The notes: generated from the sequence alone by a model not told the origin. A stretch of 64,000 bases of DNA from Acidobacteriota bacterium (GCA_012517875.1 JAAYUB010000104.1:21831-85830); one strand, 5' to 3'; shown: positions 17,320 to 28,564, counted from the first letter of the stretch. A program made the numbers and translations.

Positions 17320-18603
17320 TCAGCGGTATCGCCGCAGACCTTTCAGGGCGATGTCCCGGCGGTAGTGCATCCCCTCAAAATAAATCTGGGACGCCGCCTC
17401 GTAGACGCACATCACCGCCGCATCCAGGTCGGCGCCGCGGGCGGTCACTCCCAGCACCCGGCCGCCGGCGGTCACGAAGCGGTCCCCCTCGCGCCGCGTG
17501 CCGGCGTGGAATATCGTCACGTGCGGCTGCTGGCCGGCGAGTTCCAACCCATGGATCGGCCGGCCTTTGGCGTACTCGCCCGGGTAGCCGCCCGAGGCCA
17601 GCACCACGCAGACCGCCGGCCACGGGTCCGTCTCCAGCCGGACGCGGTCCAGCCGGCCCTCGGCCAGCAGGTGGAGCGTCTCGGCCAGCGAGCCGCGCAG
17701 GCGGGGGAGCACCGCCTGGGTCTCGGGATCACCGAACCGCACGTTGAATTCCAGTACCCGGGGGCCGGCCGCGGTGAGCATGAGCCCGGCATAGAGCACC
17801 CCGCGGAAGGGATGACCCTCGACCGTCATGCCGCGGACCGTGGGGCGGATGACCGTGTCGAGGACGGCGTCGGCCAGACCCGGCGGCAGGATCCGGTCGT
17901 CGGAATAGGCGCCCATCCCGCCGGTGTTGGGGCCGCGGTCGTCGTCGAACACCCGCTTGTGGTCCTGGGCGGGGGGCAGCGGCACGACGTGCTCGCCGTC
18001 GGTCAGGGCCATGAACGAGGCCTCTTCGCCCTGGAGGAATTCCTCCACCACCACCCGGTCGCCGGCGGCGCCGAAGCAGCGCCGCTCCATCATCTCAGCC
18101 AGGGCGGCCTGCGCCGCGGACAGGTCGGCGGCGATCACCACGCCCTTGCCGGCGGCCAGCCCGTCGGCCTTGATGACCACGGGGAACTCGAACCGGCCCG
18201 ATTCCAGGGAGCGGCGGGCGCCGGCGGCCCGGTCGTGCACCTCGTAGCGGGCGGTGGGGATGCCGTGGCGGGCCATGAAGTCCTTGGCGAAGATCTTGCT
18301 CCCCTCGAGCCGGGCGGCGGCGGCGCCGGGTCCGGCCACCGCCACGCCGGCCGCCGCCAGCCGGTCGGCCAGGCCCGCCACCAGCGGGGCCTCCGGCCCC
18401 ACCACCACCAGGTCAAAACGTCCGTCGACGGCGAGGCGGACCAGCGCGTCCACGTCCGCGGCGTCCACCGCCGCCCGCGCGGCGGGCGGACACATGCCGT
18501 CGCTGCCGGGGGCGGCGGTCACCGCCGTCACCCCCGGGTCCTGCGCCAGGCGCCAAACAAGCGCATGCTCGCGACCGCCGCCGCCGATGACGAGGATGTT
18601 CAT
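17320..18603 (-). CDS. purD: Phosphoribosylamine-glycine ligase PurD
   Basis: PurD joins glycine to phosphoribosylamine with ATP to make GAR. The 427-residue length is normal for the family. It starts [19 protein letters not shown] and shows the ATP-grasp features in order: [54 protein letters not shown], the [14 protein letters not shown] loop as [14 protein letters not shown], and the metal site [15 protein letters not shown]. The ATG at 18603 starts the glycine-rich loop directly. It follows the OPT transporter gene at 15 bases and is probably in the same operon. Confidence 0.96.
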   Translation of the reverse strand: MNILVIGGGGREHALVWRLAQDPGVTAVTAAPGSDGMCPPAARAAVDAADVDALVRLAVDGRFDLVVVGPEAPLVAGLADRLAAAGVAVAGPGAAAARLEGSKIFAKDFMARHGIPTARYEVHDRAAGARRSLESGRFEFPVVIKADGLAAGKGVVIAADLSAAQAALAEMMERRCFGAAGDRVVVEEFLQGEEASFMALTDGEHVVPLPPAQDHKRVFDDDRGPNTGGMGAYSDDRILPPGLADAVLDTVIRPTVRGMTVEGHPFRGVLYAGLMLTAAGPRVLEFNVRFGDPETQAVLPRLRGSLAETLHLLAEGRLDRVRLETDPWPAVCVVLASGGYPGEYAKGRPIHGLELAGQQPHVTIFHAGTRREGDRFVTAGGRVLGVTARGADLDAAVMCVYEAASQIYFEGMHYRRDIALKGLRRYR

Positions 18604-18618
18604 ACCGGTGGCCGACTC

Positions 18619-20682
18619 CTAGGCGGACGCTTTGGCCCGGCGGGAATCCCAGTATAGGAACCCGCACAGGCCGATGAACATGATCAGCGAGATCACCTGC
18701 CCCAGGATGTCGTTGCGCTCGCCCACCGCGAGGTCGATGTACGGGTGGAGGCCGGCCAGCACGACGAGCGCGCCCACCACGCCCATGATGGCGCCGCCGG
18801 CGATGAAGCCGCTCGCCAGCAGCGTGCCTTTCTGGACGCGGGCCTCGGAGACTTTTTCGTCCTTGCTGCTCTTGGCCACCCAGTGGGAGATCAGGCCGCC
18901 GACGAACAGCGGCGTGTTGATTTGGAGCGGCAGGTACATGCCGATGGCGAACGCCAGGGGCGGAATTTTCATCATCTCGAGGAGGATGGCGAGCACGAGG
19001 CCGACCCCATAGAGCAGCCAGGTCACCGGCTGGTTGTCGAAGATGCCCGACAGGATGGTGGCGAACAGATTGGCCTGCGGCGCGGGCACCACGTCGGTGT
19101 TCATGAAGCCGGAGATGAACTGGCCGGTGGCCGCATCAGGCCTGCCATAGGCAAAGTGGATGAGCAGCACCGTCAGCACCACCCCCATGGCGGCGAACAG
19201 GGTGCCGATGACCTTCGACAGCTGCTGGTAACGCGGAGTAGAGCCGAGCCAATAGCCCGCCTTCAGATCGGTGACGAACCCGCCGCTCAGGGCCAGGGCG
19301 GTACAGACCACCGCGCCCATGACGATGGCGGCGAACTTGCCGAAGTCGCCCTGCAGGCCCACCGACACCAGGGCGGTGGAGCCGATGATCAGGGTGACCA
19401 AGGTCATGCCGGAGATGGGATTGTTGCCGGTCATGGCCGTGGCCAGCGCGGCCACGGTGGTGAACAGGAACGAGAAGATGAACACGATCACGAGGCCGGT
19501 GAGCGAGATGGCTACGGCCTTACTCGCGGAGGCCGGGTCCTGGCTGATGAGGTAGAAGAAGAAGGCGCCCACCGCGACGGTGCACACGGCGATGCCCATG
19601 AGCACGGTGCTCATCTTCAGATCGCGGTCGGTGCGCGCGGTGGCCGCGGCGTGGGTGTGGGGATGGAAGATCTGCTGGAAGCCCAGCGAAAAGGCCTTGT
19701 AGATAGTGGGGAGCGACTTGATGATGCCGATGATCCCGGCGCCGGCCATGGCGCCCACGCCGATGCGCTGGGCGTAAAGACGGAACACGTCGCCCGCCGA
19801 CATGCCGGGGATGAACTCGGGGAACCCGGGCAGCGGCGCCGGCGGGATGGCCAGGGCGCTGACGTGCTGGCCGAAGTGGTAGATCAGGGGCACCATGATC
19901 AACGTGGAGAAGAGGCCGCCGGCACAGATGATGGCCGAGTAGCGCAATCCCGTGATGAAACCGAGGCCGACGATCAGGCTGACGGCGTTGATGCTCACTG
20001 TGGCCTTGGTTGTGGTGGCCAGGTGGCGCACGAAGGGGATGAACTGGAAGTTGATGATCTCAGACCAGGCCCGGACACTGGTGGCCAAAAAGTCGTAGAC
20101 GCCGCCGATGCAGGCGGCGTAGACCAGGGTGCGGGCCTGCTCACCGCCCTTCTCGCCGGAGACGAACACCTCGTTGATCGCGGTGGCCTCCGGGAAGGGG
20201 AGTTTGCCGTGCATGTCGGCGACGAAATAGCGCCGCAGCGGGATCAGGAAGAGCAGCCCCAGGAAGGCGCCGAGCACCGAGACGATGTACATGGTCAGGA
20301 CCATGGTCAGGGTGCCCGGCGCGACGTTCATGATGTACAGGGCCGGCAGGGTGAAGATGGAGCCGGCCACAATCAGGCCGGACGCTCCGCCGATGCTCTG
20401 GATAATAACGTTCTCCAGGATGGTATTGCGGCGCTTGAACATTTGCGACAGGCCCACCGCCAGGATGCTGATGGGAATGGCCGCCTCGAACACCTGCGCG
20501 ACCTTGAGACCGGAATAGGTCGCGGCCACAGAGAAGAGCAAGGTCATGAGGATGCCCGTGATCACCACGCGGGCGGTGAACTCGGGCATGACGGCGTCGG
20601 CGGTCACGTACGGGACGTACTGCTCCCCGGGCTCCAGGGGACGGTAGGCGTTTTTGGCCAAGCTCCGGCTGGTGGGTTCCAT
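18619..20682 (-). CDS. OPT family oligopeptide/metal-chelate transporter
   Basis: This is a 687-residue inner-membrane protein with roughly 15 hydrophobic segments. The N-terminal [19 protein letters not shown] and the paired glycine-rich helices are typical of the OPT superfamily (TIGR00733 branch in bacteria). [14 protein letters not shown] near residue 165 is the conserved substrate-region motif of this family. Substrates in the family are small peptides or metal-siderophore/nicotianamine-type chelates; the actual cargo here is unknown. Start ATG 20682 has GGAGG upstream. The next gene upstream on the same strand encodes a metal-chelate-type binding protein, which may hint at chelate uptake. 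Confidence 0.9.
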   Translation of the reverse strand: MEPTSRSLAKNAYRPLEPGEQYVPYVTADAVMPEFTARVVITGILMTLLFSVAATYSGLKVAQVFEAAIPISILAVGLSQMFKRRNTILENVIIQSIGGASGLIVAGSIFTLPALYIMNVAPGTLTMVLTMYIVSVLGAFLGLLFLIPLRRYFVADMHGKLPFPEATAINEVFVSGEKGGEQARTLVYAACIGGVYDFLATSVRAWSEIINFQFIPFVRHLATTTKATVSINAVSLIVGLGFITGLRYSAIICAGGLFSTLIMVPLIYHFGQHVSALAIPPAPLPGFPEFIPGMSAGDVFRLYAQRIGVGAMAGAGIIGIIKSLPTIYKAFSLGFQQIFHPHTHAAATARTDRDLKMSTVLMGIAVCTVAVGAFFFYLISQDPASASKAVAISLTGLVIVFIFSFLFTTVAALATAMTGNNPISGMTLVTLIIGSTALVSVGLQGDFGKFAAIVMGAVVCTALALSGGFVTDLKAGYWLGSTPRYQQLSKVIGTLFAAMGVVLTVLLIHFAYGRPDAATGQFISGFMNTDVVPAPQANLFATILSGIFDNQPVTWLLYGVGLVLAILLEMMKIPPLAFAIGMYLPLQINTPLFVGGLISHWVAKSSKDEKVSEARVQKGTLLASGFIAGGAIMGVVGALVVLAGLHPYIDLAVGERNDILGQVISLIMFIGLCGFLYWDSRRAKASA

Positions 20683-20700
20683 GAGGTTCCTCCGCGTCGG

Positions 20701-21528
20701 TTAAGTGTCGGTTGCGTGCTCCAGCATGAACTGGTGCAGGTCCATCAGGGTCGCCAGAGCGGTGGCGGTGTAGCCGCCGTACCAACTCAGCAATTCGCCC
20801 CGCACCAGAAAGACCTGATCGGTCGCGACGCGGAAGTCCGCCGCCACGACCGGAATCATCTCCTCGTCGAAAGGATAGGGCTCGGTGGGCAGCAGCACCC
20901 GCAGGTCGGGACCGCCGGGGACCAGCGCCGTTTCGAAGCGGATGTAGCGCTCCGGCGCCTCGTCCAGGACGTTCTGGAAACCGCATTCCCGGAGCAGCGC
21001 GGCGATGTAGGTGTTGCGGTTGAACGTCATATACGGGTGCCGCCAGACGGGGCAGAGCACGGGGATGGGCACCTGCCATGAGCGGCTGGCCCGCTCTCGG
21101 CAGGCGGCCAATATCTCCGCCTGCGCCGCAGCGATGTCGGAGATCCCGAAGACTGCACCCAGTTCGGCGAAGAGGCGCGCCACGTCGTCGAGACTGGTGG
21201 GCAGGACCGCCCACACCGGCACCCCCCGGTCGAGGAGGGCGCCGGCGTGCGCGGCCCGGTTTTCCTCCATGTCCATGAACACCAGGTCCGGTTGGAGGGC
21301 CAGCACCCGCTCCACGTCCGGGTCCTTTGGGCCGCCGACGGCGGGAACGGTTGCGGCCAGTTCCAGCGGGCGCAGGCAGAAGACGGTGCGGCCCGCCATC
21401 CGATCGGCAAGGCCCAGGCCGGCCAGGGTGTGGCTCAGGCTGGGCACCAGCGAGACCACCCGACGGGGCGGGCGGTCAAACCGCCATTCCCGCCCGGCGG
21501 CGTCCGTGATGCGGACGGGCGCGGTCAT
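20701..21528 (-). CDS. BtuF/FhuD-type helical-backbone binding protein
   Basis: The 275-residue protein matches the class III periplasmic binding fold: [21 protein letters not shown] at the start, [21 protein letters not shown] in the first lobe, and a second lobe with [17 protein letters not shown]. This family binds cobalamin or ferric siderophores. No signal peptide or lipobox is visible from the ATG at 21528. That start overlaps the stop of the preceding gene as ATGA, so the start is well supported. Members of this family without export signal exist but their function is poorly known. It could act with the OPT transporter encoded 18 bases downstream. Confidence 0.8.
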   Translation of the reverse strand: MTAPVRITDAAGREWRFDRPPRRVVSLVPSLSHTLAGLGLADRMAGRTVFCLRPLELAATVPAVGGPKDPDVERVLALQPDLVFMDMEENRAAHAGALLDRGVPVWAVLPTSLDDVARLFAELGAVFGISDIAAAQAEILAACRERASRSWQVPIPVLCPVWRHPYMTFNRNTYIAALLRECGFQNVLDEAPERYIRFETALVPGGPDLRVLLPTEPYPFDEEMIPVVAADFRVATDQVFLVRGELLSWYGGYTATALATLMDLHQFMLEHATDT

Positions 21529-22256
21529 GCGCCGTCTCCCGCCGCCGGCCGCGGGGCGCGGGTGAACAGGTTGTACTTCAGGATGCACCAGAGGGCCCGG
21601 ACTCCGTCCTTCCAGCCGATCTTCTTCCCCTCCTCGTAGGTCCGGCCGTAATAGGAAATGCCCACCTCGTAGATGCGGCAGCGCAGGCGAGCCAACTTGG
21701 CGGTGATTTCGATCTCGAAGCCGAAGCGGTCCTCCCGCAGCTCGAAGCGGTGGAGCAGCTCCCGGCGGAACACCTTGTAGCAGGTCTCCACGTCGGTCAG
21801 GTTCAGGTTGGTCAACATGTTGGACCAGAGGGTGATGAAGCGGTTGCCCAGCATGTGCCAGAAATAGACCACCCGGTGGGCGGAACCGCCCATGAACCGC
21901 GAGCCGTAGACGACGTCGGCCTTGCCGTCGAGAACGGGCTTGAGCAGGATGGCGTATTCCTCGGGGTCGTACTCCAGATCGGCGTCCTGAACCAACACCC
22001 AGTCGCCGGTGGCGCGTCCGAAGCCGGTGCGCAGGGCCGCGCCCTTGCCGCGGTTCCGCTCATGGCGGAGGACCACGACGCCCGGCAGCTCCCGGGCCAG
22101 CTCGGCGGCGAGATCGCCCGAGCCGTCCTGCGAGCAGTCGTCAACCAGAATGATCTCTTTCTCGATCCCGGGCAGAGTCACCGCGTGAACGCGGCGCAGG
22201 ATCTCGGCCAGGGTGTGCCGCTCATTGTAGAAAGGAATGACCACCGAGAGCTTCAT
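21525..22256 (-). CDS. GT2 glycosyltransferase, dolichyl-phosphate-mannose-synthase-like
   Basis: This is a 243-residue GT-A enzyme without added membrane helices. It starts [20 protein letters not shown] and has the donor-site Asp in [28 protein letters not shown], the DxD-type metal motif in [13 protein letters not shown], and the [13 protein letters not shown] region. This is the DPM1/polyisoprenyl-phosphate glycosyltransferase group, which charges a polyprenyl phosphate with mannose or glucose as donor for periplasmic GT-C enzymes. The two GT-C-like membrane proteins elsewhere in the window could use such a donor. The ATG at 22256 starts the first beta strand directly. It is coupled to the downstream binding-protein gene through an ATGA overlap. 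Confidence 0.9.
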   Translation of the reverse strand: MKLSVVIPFYNERHTLAEILRRVHAVTLPGIEKEIILVDDCSQDGSGDLAAELARELPGVVVLRHERNRGKGAALRTGFGRATGDWVLVQDADLEYDPEEYAILLKPVLDGKADVVYGSRFMGGSAHRVVYFWHMLGNRFITLWSNMLTNLNLTDVETCYKVFRRELLHRFELREDRFGFEIEITAKLARLRCRIYEVGISYYGRTYEEGKKIGWKDGVRALWCILKYNLFTRAPRPAAGDGA

Positions 22257-22423
22257 GTGCCGTCCGTCTGGGAAATTGAAGGCGTATTGTACCATCTTTC
22301 GTCAAATCAGGCCTCTTTTTGTCGGTCGGCGGCGCGGGCGGGAAGACGCCCGCCCAACCGCCGAAAAGTCGGATGACAAGCCCCGGATTTTCATGTAGAG
22401 TGTCCCTTTGTGCAGGTGACACC

Positions 22424-24472
22424 ATGGCCGCACGCAGCCAATTACTGAAAACACGCAACATCGGCATCATCGCCCACATCGACGCCGGCAAGACGACGGT
22501 GACGGAGCGGATTCTGTACTACAGCGGCAAGATCCATCGCATCGGCGAGGTCCATGACGGCACCGCCACCATGGACTGGATGGTCCAGGAGCAGCAGCGC
22601 GGCATCACCATCACGTCAGCGGTTACCAGTTTCCCCTGGGGCGACCACCAGATTCAGCTTATCGACACCCCGGGCCACGTGGATTTCACCATCGAGGTGG
22701 AACGCAGCCTACGGGTGCTGGACGGCGCGGTGGTGGTTTTCTGCGCGGTGGGGGGCGTGGAGCCTCAGTCCGAGACGGTCTGGCACCAGGCGGACAAGTA
22801 CCACGTGCCGCGACTGGCTTTCGTCAACAAGCTGGACCGCGCCGGCGCCGACTTCTTCGGGGTAGTGGATCAAATGCGCCACAAGCTGGCCGCCGTGCCG
22901 CTGCCGCTCCAGCTGCCCATCTTCCACGGCGACCGCCTCGAGGGCGTGGTGGACCTGGTTGAGAGCCGCGCTCTGGTCTGGAAAGACGAAGATCTCGGCG
23001 CCGAAGTGGTGGCGGAACCGGTGCCCGACGCCGTGGCGGCGGAGGTCGAACACCACCGCGAGCGTCTGGTGGAAATCCTGGCGGACCACGACGACACCAT
23101 CGCCGAGCGCTTCCTCGACGGCGCCGAGGTGAACGCCGGCGAATTGCGGGCGGCCATCCGGCGCGCCACCCTGAACCTGCAGTTGGTGCCGGTGTTCTGC
23201 GGCGCCGCGCTGCGCAACAAGGGGATTCAGCCGCTGCTCGACGGCGTCTGCGCCTACCTTCCGTCACCGCTGGATATGCCGCCTATCCGGGGCCACGTGC
23301 CGGACACCGGCGCGCCGGCGGAGCGGCATCCTGACCCGGCGGAGCCTCTCTGCGCGTACGTGTTCAAGGTGATGATGGAAGAGGGTCGTCGCATGTGCTT
23401 CCTGCGCGTCTATTCCGGCCGGCTGCAGGTGGGGCAGGCGGCTTATAACGCCACGCAGAAACAGGCGGAGCGCGTGGCCCGGATCTTCCAGCTGCACTCC
23501 AATAAGCGGGCGCGGCTTGACGAGGCCGAGGCGGGCCATATCGTGGCGGTGATGGGGTTCAAACTCGCCGGCACCGGCGACACCCTCTGCGACGAGGAGC
23601 ATCCCATCCTGCTGGTGCGCATCGACGCCTATGAGCCTGTGATCTCCATGGCGGTGGAGCCCCGGCGCAACGCCGACCTCGAAAAACTCCAATTGATGCT
23701 CCGGAAATTCGCCGACGAGGATCCCACATTCCATGCCCACGATGATCCGGATACGGGCCAGACCATCATCTCCGGCATGGGCGAGCTGCATCTGGAGATC
23801 GTGACGGACCGCCTCCGCACCGAATATGGTCTGGAGGTGAATGTCGGCAAACCTCAGGTGGTGTACCGCGAGACCGTCTCGGCCGCGGCCGAAGGCGCCG
23901 CGGTCTTTGAGCACGAGATCGCCGGCCGCGACCACTACGCCGCCGTCACCCTGCGGGTGGAACCGCTGGCGCGGGGCTGCGGCAACCAATTCTCCAGCCA
24001 GGTACCCCGCGACAGCATCCTTGGTTTTGTGTACGAGGCGATCGAGACGGGCGTCCGCGAGGCTGCGTTCGGCGGGGTGCTGATGGGCTACCCCGTGGCG
24101 GATGTGGCCACCACGCTGCTGGCGCTGGAGCAGCGCGAGGGCCAGGCGTCGGACATCGCCTTCAAGGCCTGCACCATGAAGGCGTTCGCACTGGGGGTCC
24201 AGGCGGCCGGCCCGGTGCTCATGGAGCCCATCATGAACGCCGAGGTGCTGGTGCCGGAGGAGTTTCTGGGCGGCGTGGTGGGCGACCTGAGCGCCCGGCG
24301 GGGGAAGGTGCAGAAGATCACCCCTCGCAAGAACCTCGCCGTCGTCGACGCCCAGGTGCCGCTGTCCGGGATGTTCGGATACTCCCGTGCGGTCCGCACC
24401 CTGAGCCAGGGCCGGGCCACCTTCACCATGCAGTTTTCCCATTTCGAAGTGATGACCGGCTCCGGCGCGTAA
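22424..24472 (+). CDS. fusA: Elongation factor G, free-standing paralog type
   Basis: The protein has 682 residues and all EF-G domains. The GTPase has AHIDAGKTT (G1), GITITSAV (switch), DTPGHVD (G3) and NKLDRAG (G4). Domains II to V follow, with [16 protein letters not shown] in domain III and the [28 protein letters not shown] signature split near the C-terminus. EF-G drives translocation, and with RRF ribosome recycling. The gene is not in a rpsL-rpsG-tuf cluster, which suggests a second EF-G (EF-G2 or a recycling-type paralog), though a single displaced fusA is possible. The ATG at 22424 has AGGTG upstream. It is followed 33 bases later by a TerC gene. Confidence 0.9.
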   Translation: MAARSQLLKTRNIGIIAHIDAGKTTVTERILYYSGKIHRIGEVHDGTATMDWMVQEQQRGITITSAVTSFPWGDHQIQLIDTPGHVDFTIEVERSLRVLDGAVVVFCAVGGVEPQSETVWHQADKYHVPRLAFVNKLDRAGADFFGVVDQMRHKLAAVPLPLQLPIFHGDRLEGVVDLVESRALVWKDEDLGAEVVAEPVPDAVAAEVEHHRERLVEILADHDDTIAERFLDGAEVNAGELRAAIRRATLNLQLVPVFCGAALRNKGIQPLLDGVCAYLPSPLDMPPIRGHVPDTGAPAERHPDPAEPLCAYVFKVMMEEGRRMCFLRVYSGRLQVGQAAYNATQKQAERVARIFQLHSNKRARLDEAEAGHIVAVMGFKLAGTGDTLCDEEHPILLVRIDAYEPVISMAVEPRRNADLEKLQLMLRKFADEDPTFHAHDDPDTGQTIISGMGELHLEIVTDRLRTEYGLEVNVGKPQVVYRETVSAAAEGAAVFEHEIAGRDHYAAVTLRVEPLARGCGNQFSSQVPRDSILGFVYEAIETGVREAAFGGVLMGYPVADVATTLLALEQREGQASDIAFKACTMKAFALGVQAAGPVLMEPIMNAEVLVPEEFLGGVVGDLSARRGKVQKITPRKNLAVVDAQVPLSGMFGYSRAVRTLSQGRATFTMQFSHFEVMTGSGA

Positions 24473-24505
24473 GTCCACACGCCCCCGCCCGGGTCGAGGC
24501 GCACG

Positions 24506-25489
24506 ATGTCCCACGAAACAATCATGTGGCTGGTGTTCGGTGTGGCCGTGAGCGGCATGCTGGTCCTGGATCTGGGCGTGTTCCACCGGCGGGCGCACAA
24601 GGTGTCCATTCGCGAAGCGCTGGTCTGGAGTGCGGTCTGGATTGCACTGGCCCTGGTGTTCGCGGTCGGGGTCTGGTTTGAGCTGGGGCGGGAGCGGGCG
24701 CTGGAGTTCCTCGCCGGGTATATCATCGAGAAGTCGCTCAGCGTCGATAACCTGTTTGTCTTCCTGGTGATCTTCTCCTATTTCGGCGTGGCGCCGCGCT
24801 ACCAGCACAAGGTGCTGTTCTGGGGCATCCTGTCTGCGCTGGTGTTCCGCGCGGCGTTCATCGCCGCCGGTGTCACCCTCATCCGCCAGTTCCACTGGGT
24901 GATCTATGTGTTCGGCGTGTTCCTCGTCTACAGCGGGGTGAAGCTCTTCTTTCAGAAAGGCCACGAGATTCACCCGGAACAGAACCCCATCCTCCGGCTG
25001 CTGCGCCGCTTCCGCCGACTGTTCCCCATCACCAAGCGCTACCTGGGGGGGCGCTTCCTGTTCCGGCGCCGCGGCGCCTGGGTGGGGACGCCGCTGCTGG
25101 TGGTGCTGATCATGATCGAGACCAGCGACATCGTCTTCGCTGTGGATTCGATCCCCGCCATCCTGGCCATCACCACCGACCCGTTCGTGGTGTACACCTC
25201 CAACGTGTTCGCCATTCTGGGCTTGCGCGCCCTTTACTTTGCCTTGGCCGGCGTCATGGAGGTCTTCCACTATCTGCACTACGGGCTGGCGTTCATCCTG
25301 GCGTTCGTCGGGGCGAAGATGCTGTTGGCCGACGTCTACAAGGTCCCGGTTCCCGTCGCCCTCGGCGTGGTCGCGGTCATCCTGGCGGGCTCCGTGGTCG
25401 TTTCCCTTCTCCGGCCTCCCTCCTCCTCCAAAGACCCCGAGCCGCCGGCTGCCCTGACCGGTGATCGGGTGACCTCCGCGAAGGAGTAG
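24506..25489 (+). CDS. TerC/Alx family integral membrane protein
   Basis: The 327-residue protein has about 8-9 membrane segments. The family-defining acidic motifs are present: GYIIEKSLSVDNLFVFLVIF in the third region and LIMIETSDIVFAVDSIPAIL in the second half. These clusters of Asp/Glu in membrane segments are thought to bind metal; family members (Alx, MeeF/MeeY, TerC) are linked to manganese export or secretion-linked metal loading. The C-terminal 30 residues are a polar tail. The 5' leader is too short for a yybP-ykoY riboswitch if it is read through from fusA. The start is ATG 24506 with only weak ribosome-site similarity. Confidence 0.9.
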   Translation: MSHETIMWLVFGVAVSGMLVLDLGVFHRRAHKVSIREALVWSAVWIALALVFAVGVWFELGRERALEFLAGYIIEKSLSVDNLFVFLVIFSYFGVAPRYQHKVLFWGILSALVFRAAFIAAGVTLIRQFHWVIYVFGVFLVYSGVKLFFQKGHEIHPEQNPILRLLRRFRRLFPITKRYLGGRFLFRRRGAWVGTPLLVVLIMIETSDIVFAVDSIPAILAITTDPFVVYTSNVFAILGLRALYFALAGVMEVFHYLHYGLAFILAFVGAKMLLADVYKVPVPVALGVVAVILAGSVVVSLLRPPSSSKDPEPPAALTGDRVTSAKE

Positions 25490-25675
25490 TGGCCCGCCGC
25501 CTGCAGTAACGCCGAGTTGGGCCCGATATCCAGAGACCGCGAGCATGCGGCTGCGGCGATATAAACTGAGCGGCGCCCCCGATCTGTGTTATAGTGTCTT
25601 TGTAACCGAAACCGGAACCGCGATCACGCAAGCTATTTCACCGCCGCCTCCAACGACAACGCACAGGATCAAGCG

Positions 25676-26947
25676 ATGCAACGACTGGCCGCCGTGCTCA
25701 GAGAGGATGTCTGTCGCCAGATCGGAGAGATCGGCGAGGCCGATGTCCTGGTGGGCATTCCCAGCTTCAACAACGCCCGCACCATCGGTCACGTGGTCCG
25801 GGCGGCGCAGGCCGGCCTCGGCAAGTACTTTTCGTCCTGCCGGGCCGTGTTGGTGAACTCGGACGGCGGTTCCACCGACGAGACCCTGGATGTGGTCCGC
25901 CAGGCGTCGGTGGATTTCGGCACGGTGCTCGTCCAGAACCAGGTGCAGCCCCTGCATAAGATCCTGACGCCGTATGTCGGATTGCCGGGCAAGGGAAGCG
26001 CGTTCCGGACCGTTTTCGAGATCGCCCGGGCGCTGAAGGTGAGGGCTTGCGCCGTCGTGGACTCGGACCTGCGCAGCATCACCCCCGAGTGGTTTGAGCT
26101 GCTGCTGCGGCCGGTGCTGGACAGCGGCTTTGATTACGTGGCGCCCTACTATCACCGGCACAAGTTCGACGGCACCATCACCAACACCATCGTCTACCCG
26201 ATGACCCGTGCCCTGTTCGGCAAGCAGATTCGCCAGCCCATCGGGGGCGATTTCGGCTTCTCGGGTCGCCTGTCCGAATTCTACGCCAACCAGGACGTCT
26301 GGGAAAGCGACGTGGCCCGGTACGGGATTGACATCTGGATGACCGGCACGGCCGTGGCCAAAGGGTTCCGTGTCTGTCAGTCGTTCCTGGGCGCCAAAAT
26401 CCATGACCCGAAGGACCCGGGCGCGGATCTCAGCGCCATGCTGCACCAAGTGGTGGGGGCGCTCTTCAGCCTGATGGAAACGTACCGGTTGTCCTGGCAG
26501 TCGGTGGTCGGGTCCATGTCGGTGCCCACGTTCGGATTCGTTTATGCGGTGGGACTGGAGCCCGTGTCGGTCAACCTGGCCGGCATGCTGGACAAAATGC
26601 GCATGGGGGTTCGGGAACTCCGGGACGTTTACTGCCAGATCGTCTCGCCGGAAAGCATGGCCGGTCTCGTCGCGGCCGCCGACCTGAGCGACGAGCGGTT
26701 TGTCCTGCCCGACGAGGTCTGGGTGCGGCTCATTTACGATTTCGCCCTGGCCTGTCATCGGCGGACCATGAACCGGGAACACCTGATCAAATCGCTGACC
26801 CCGCTCTATCTGGGCAAAGTGGCCTCGTTCGTGATCGAGTGCCGGGACAGCGACGCCGCCGCGGTCGAGCAGCGTCTGGAAGCACTGTGCCAGGCGTTCG
26901 AGCGGGACAAGCCCTACCTGGTCTCCCGCTGGGAACCGCAGCACTGA
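25676..26947 (+). CDS. GT-A glycosyltransferase of the putative osmolyte operon
   Basis: The 423-residue protein starts with a GT-A fold: ADVLVGIPSFNNARTIGHVV, VNSDGGSTDETLDVV, LPGKGSAFRTVFEIA, then the metal motif VVDSDLRSITPEW. A further conserved region reads PIGGDFGFSGRL. The C-terminal about 130 residues are helical. It resembles glycosyltransferases found next to glucosyl-3-phosphoglycerate synthases, such as those making mannosylglucosylglycerate, but I cannot assign the donor or acceptor. It leads a tight plus-strand set with a channel-like gene (22 bases on), an MPGP-type phosphatase and a GpgS-like enzyme. A joint role in making a glycerate-based compatible solute is inferred. TATAGT at 25590-25595 is a possible -10; no clear -35 is seen in 25490-25675. 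Confidence 0.7.
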   Translation: MQRLAAVLREDVCRQIGEIGEADVLVGIPSFNNARTIGHVVRAAQAGLGKYFSSCRAVLVNSDGGSTDETLDVVRQASVDFGTVLVQNQVQPLHKILTPYVGLPGKGSAFRTVFEIARALKVRACAVVDSDLRSITPEWFELLLRPVLDSGFDYVAPYYHRHKFDGTITNTIVYPMTRALFGKQIRQPIGGDFGFSGRLSEFYANQDVWESDVARYGIDIWMTGTAVAKGFRVCQSFLGAKIHDPKDPGADLSAMLHQVVGALFSLMETYRLSWQSVVGSMSVPTFGFVYAVGLEPVSVNLAGMLDKMRMGVRELRDVYCQIVSPESMAGLVAAADLSDERFVLPDEVWVRLIYDFALACHRRTMNREHLIKSLTPLYLGKVASFVIECRDSDAAAVEQRLEALCQAFERDKPYLVSRWEPQH

Positions 26948-26969
26948 TTCCACCGAGGAAGGTGCAGCC

Positions 26970-27671
26970 ATGAAAGAAATCTGGGAACGGATCATTGTGG
27001 AGCCGTTTGAGCGCTTCGTGGGCATGATCGCCTCGTTCCTGCCCAACCTTCTGGTGTCGCTGATCCTGATCGTTGCGGGCATAATCTGCGGCTGGCTGAC
27101 CAGGCAGGTGATCACCGGCCTGCTCCGGGTGGTGAAGGCGGACCGCTTTTTCAAGAAATCGGGCATGATGCAGGCACTGGAGCGGAGCGGGCTCAAGGAC
27201 AGCCCGTCCCGGCTCATCGGCCAGTTGGCAGGCTGGCTGGTGGTGCTCGTCTTCACCGTGATCGCCCTAACCGCCCTGAAGGTACCGGCGGTCGAAAATC
27301 TGCTCAGCCAGATGCTGCTGTACCTGCCCAATCTGTTTGTGGCCGTCGTGATCCTGATGATCGGCTTCATTCTCGGCAACTTCCTGCAGCGGACCGTGCT
27401 GATCGCCGGTGTCAACGCCGGAGTGCGGCTGGCCCGGACGGCCAGCCGGTGCGTCCAATACGGCGTGTATTTTTTCGCGACGGCGATGGCGTTGGAACAA
27501 CTGGGCATCGGACGCGAGACGGTTCTCATCGCGTTTGCAATCGTGTTCGGGGGCGTGGTGCTGGCGCTGGCGCTGGCCTTCGGCCTGGGTGGGCGGGCCA
27601 TCGCCCGGGAGTACCTGGAGCGGTTGATCAAAGGCGGAGATGAAGAGCCGGATGATTTCCATCATCTGTAG
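26970..27671 (+). CDS. MscS-like/TM-helix-repeat membrane protein
   Basis: This is a 233-residue protein with about five hydrophobic segments (about 20-45, 85-105, 113-135, 160-180, 185-205). ASFLPNLLVSLILIVAGIICGWL and LLYLPNLFVAVVILMIGFILG are the paired conserved TM-helix repeats (PF05552) seen in small mechanosensitive channel-type proteins of the YkuT/MscS neighbourhood. No cytoplasmic MscS beta domain follows, so gating like MscS is unproven. Its position inside a compatible-solute operon fits a role in osmotic release or volume sensing. GAAGG lies upstream of ATG 26970. Confidence 0.75.
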   Translation: MKEIWERIIVEPFERFVGMIASFLPNLLVSLILIVAGIICGWLTRQVITGLLRVVKADRFFKKSGMMQALERSGLKDSPSRLIGQLAGWLVVLVFTVIALTALKVPAVENLLSQMLLYLPNLFVAVVILMIGFILGNFLQRTVLIAGVNAGVRLARTASRCVQYGVYFFATAMALEQLGIGRETVLIAFAIVFGGVVLALALAFGLGGRAIAREYLERLIKGGDEEPDDFHHL

Positions 27672-27739
27672 GCACGTCCCGTGCACCGGTTTGCGGTTCG
27701 ATCGCCGGCGGGCCGAGGCGGGACCGATGAGGTGGGTGC

Positions 27740-28564
27740 ATGCATGATACCGCAACGCAGTGGGTGGTATTCACCGATCTGGACGGAACACTGCTGGACA
27801 AGCAGACTTACTCCTGGTCCGCCGCGCGGAGCGGGCTCGAACTCCTGGCCGGCCGGAGCATCCCCCTGGTGTTGGTGACCAGCAAGACCCTGGCCGAGGT
27901 GGAACCCCTGCGGCGGGACATGCAGTTGAACGACCCGTTCATTGTGGAAAACGGGGCCGCCGTGTTCCTGCCGCCGGACGGCGGAGGGCCCGAAATGGCT
28001 GATCTGTCGGAGGTGGCCGGGTACCGCTGTCGGCTGTTCGGCCGGACGTACGCGGAAGCACGCCGATTTCTGGTCAGCCAGGCGGCGCGGCTGGGTGCGC
28101 GCGGATTCGGCGATATGACCATCGACGAGATCTCGGCCCGAACGGCGCTGCCGCCCGACGCGGCGGGCCGGGCGGCGGCACGGCTCTTCACCGAGCCGTG
28201 CGCGGTGGAACCGGGCCGGCTCGCCGAACTCGACGCAATCGCCCGCCGGGCCGGCTTCAGGATTCTGGAAGGCGGACGGTTTTGTCACGTCGTGGCTGCG
28301 GGGCAGGACAAGGGGACGGCCGTGCGGTGGCTGATCGCAGCTTACCAGCGGCGATGGCCCGGCCGGAAAATCGGGACGGTGGGCATCGGAGACAGCCCCA
28401 ACGACTTGGATTTTCTGTCAGTCGTGGATGTGCCGGTGCTCGTCCGGCGCCCTGACGGCACGCACCTCAGGGCTGACGGTCTGCCCCGGGCTCTGCTGGC
28501 GGCCGCGATCGGACCGGCGGGTTGGAACCTGGCGATCCACCAATTGCTCGGCGACCGCCGCTGA
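27740..28564 (+). CDS. HAD phosphatase of the mannosyl/glucosyl-3-phosphoglycerate phosphatase family
   Basis: The 274-residue protein is a Cof/MPGP-type HAD enzyme. Motif I is VFTDLDGTLLD, motif II is LVTSKTLAEVE, the lysine motif is GQDKGTAVRWL, and motif IV is GIGDSPNDLDFL. The NDPFIVENGAAVF stretch is typical of MPGP. This group removes phosphate from mannosyl- or glucosyl-3-phosphoglycerate to give the free solute. The neighbouring GpgS-like gene makes glucosyl-3-phosphoglycerate the likely substrate. The ATG at 27740 has GAGGTG 6 bases upstream. The 68-base gap to the previous gene contains nothing notable. Confidence 0.85.
   Translation: MHDTATQWVVFTDLDGTLLDKQTYSWSAARSGLELLAGRSIPLVLVTSKTLAEVEPLRRDMQLNDPFIVENGAAVFLPPDGGGPEMADLSEVAGYRCRLFGRTYAEARRFLVSQAARLGARGFGDMTIDEISARTALPPDAAGRAAARLFTEPCAVEPGRLAELDAIARRAGFRILEGGRFCHVVAAGQDKGTAVRWLIAAYQRRWPGRKIGTVGIGDSPNDLDFLSVVDVPVLVRRPDGTHLRADGLPRALLAAAIGPAGWNLAIHQLLGDRR

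Noticed and set aside
18745..21081. Long plus-strand open frame (778 codons) opposite the OPT transporter and binding-protein genes
   Set aside because: It is rich in His, Gly, Asp and Arg as expected for the complement of GC-rich genes, has no domain, and the opposite strand encodes clear families.
24473..24505. yybP-ykoY manganese riboswitch before the TerC-type gene
   Set aside because: The gap after fusA is only 33 bases and shows no riboswitch core.
23264..25546. Long minus-strand frame (760 codons) opposite EF-G and TerC
   Set aside because: It is the shadow of two well-conserved plus-strand genes; no family features or ribosome site.
25589..27631. Minus-strand frame of 680 codons opposite the osmolyte genes
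   Set aside because: It is antisense to a clear glycosyltransferase and a membrane protein; composition is typical of shadow frames.
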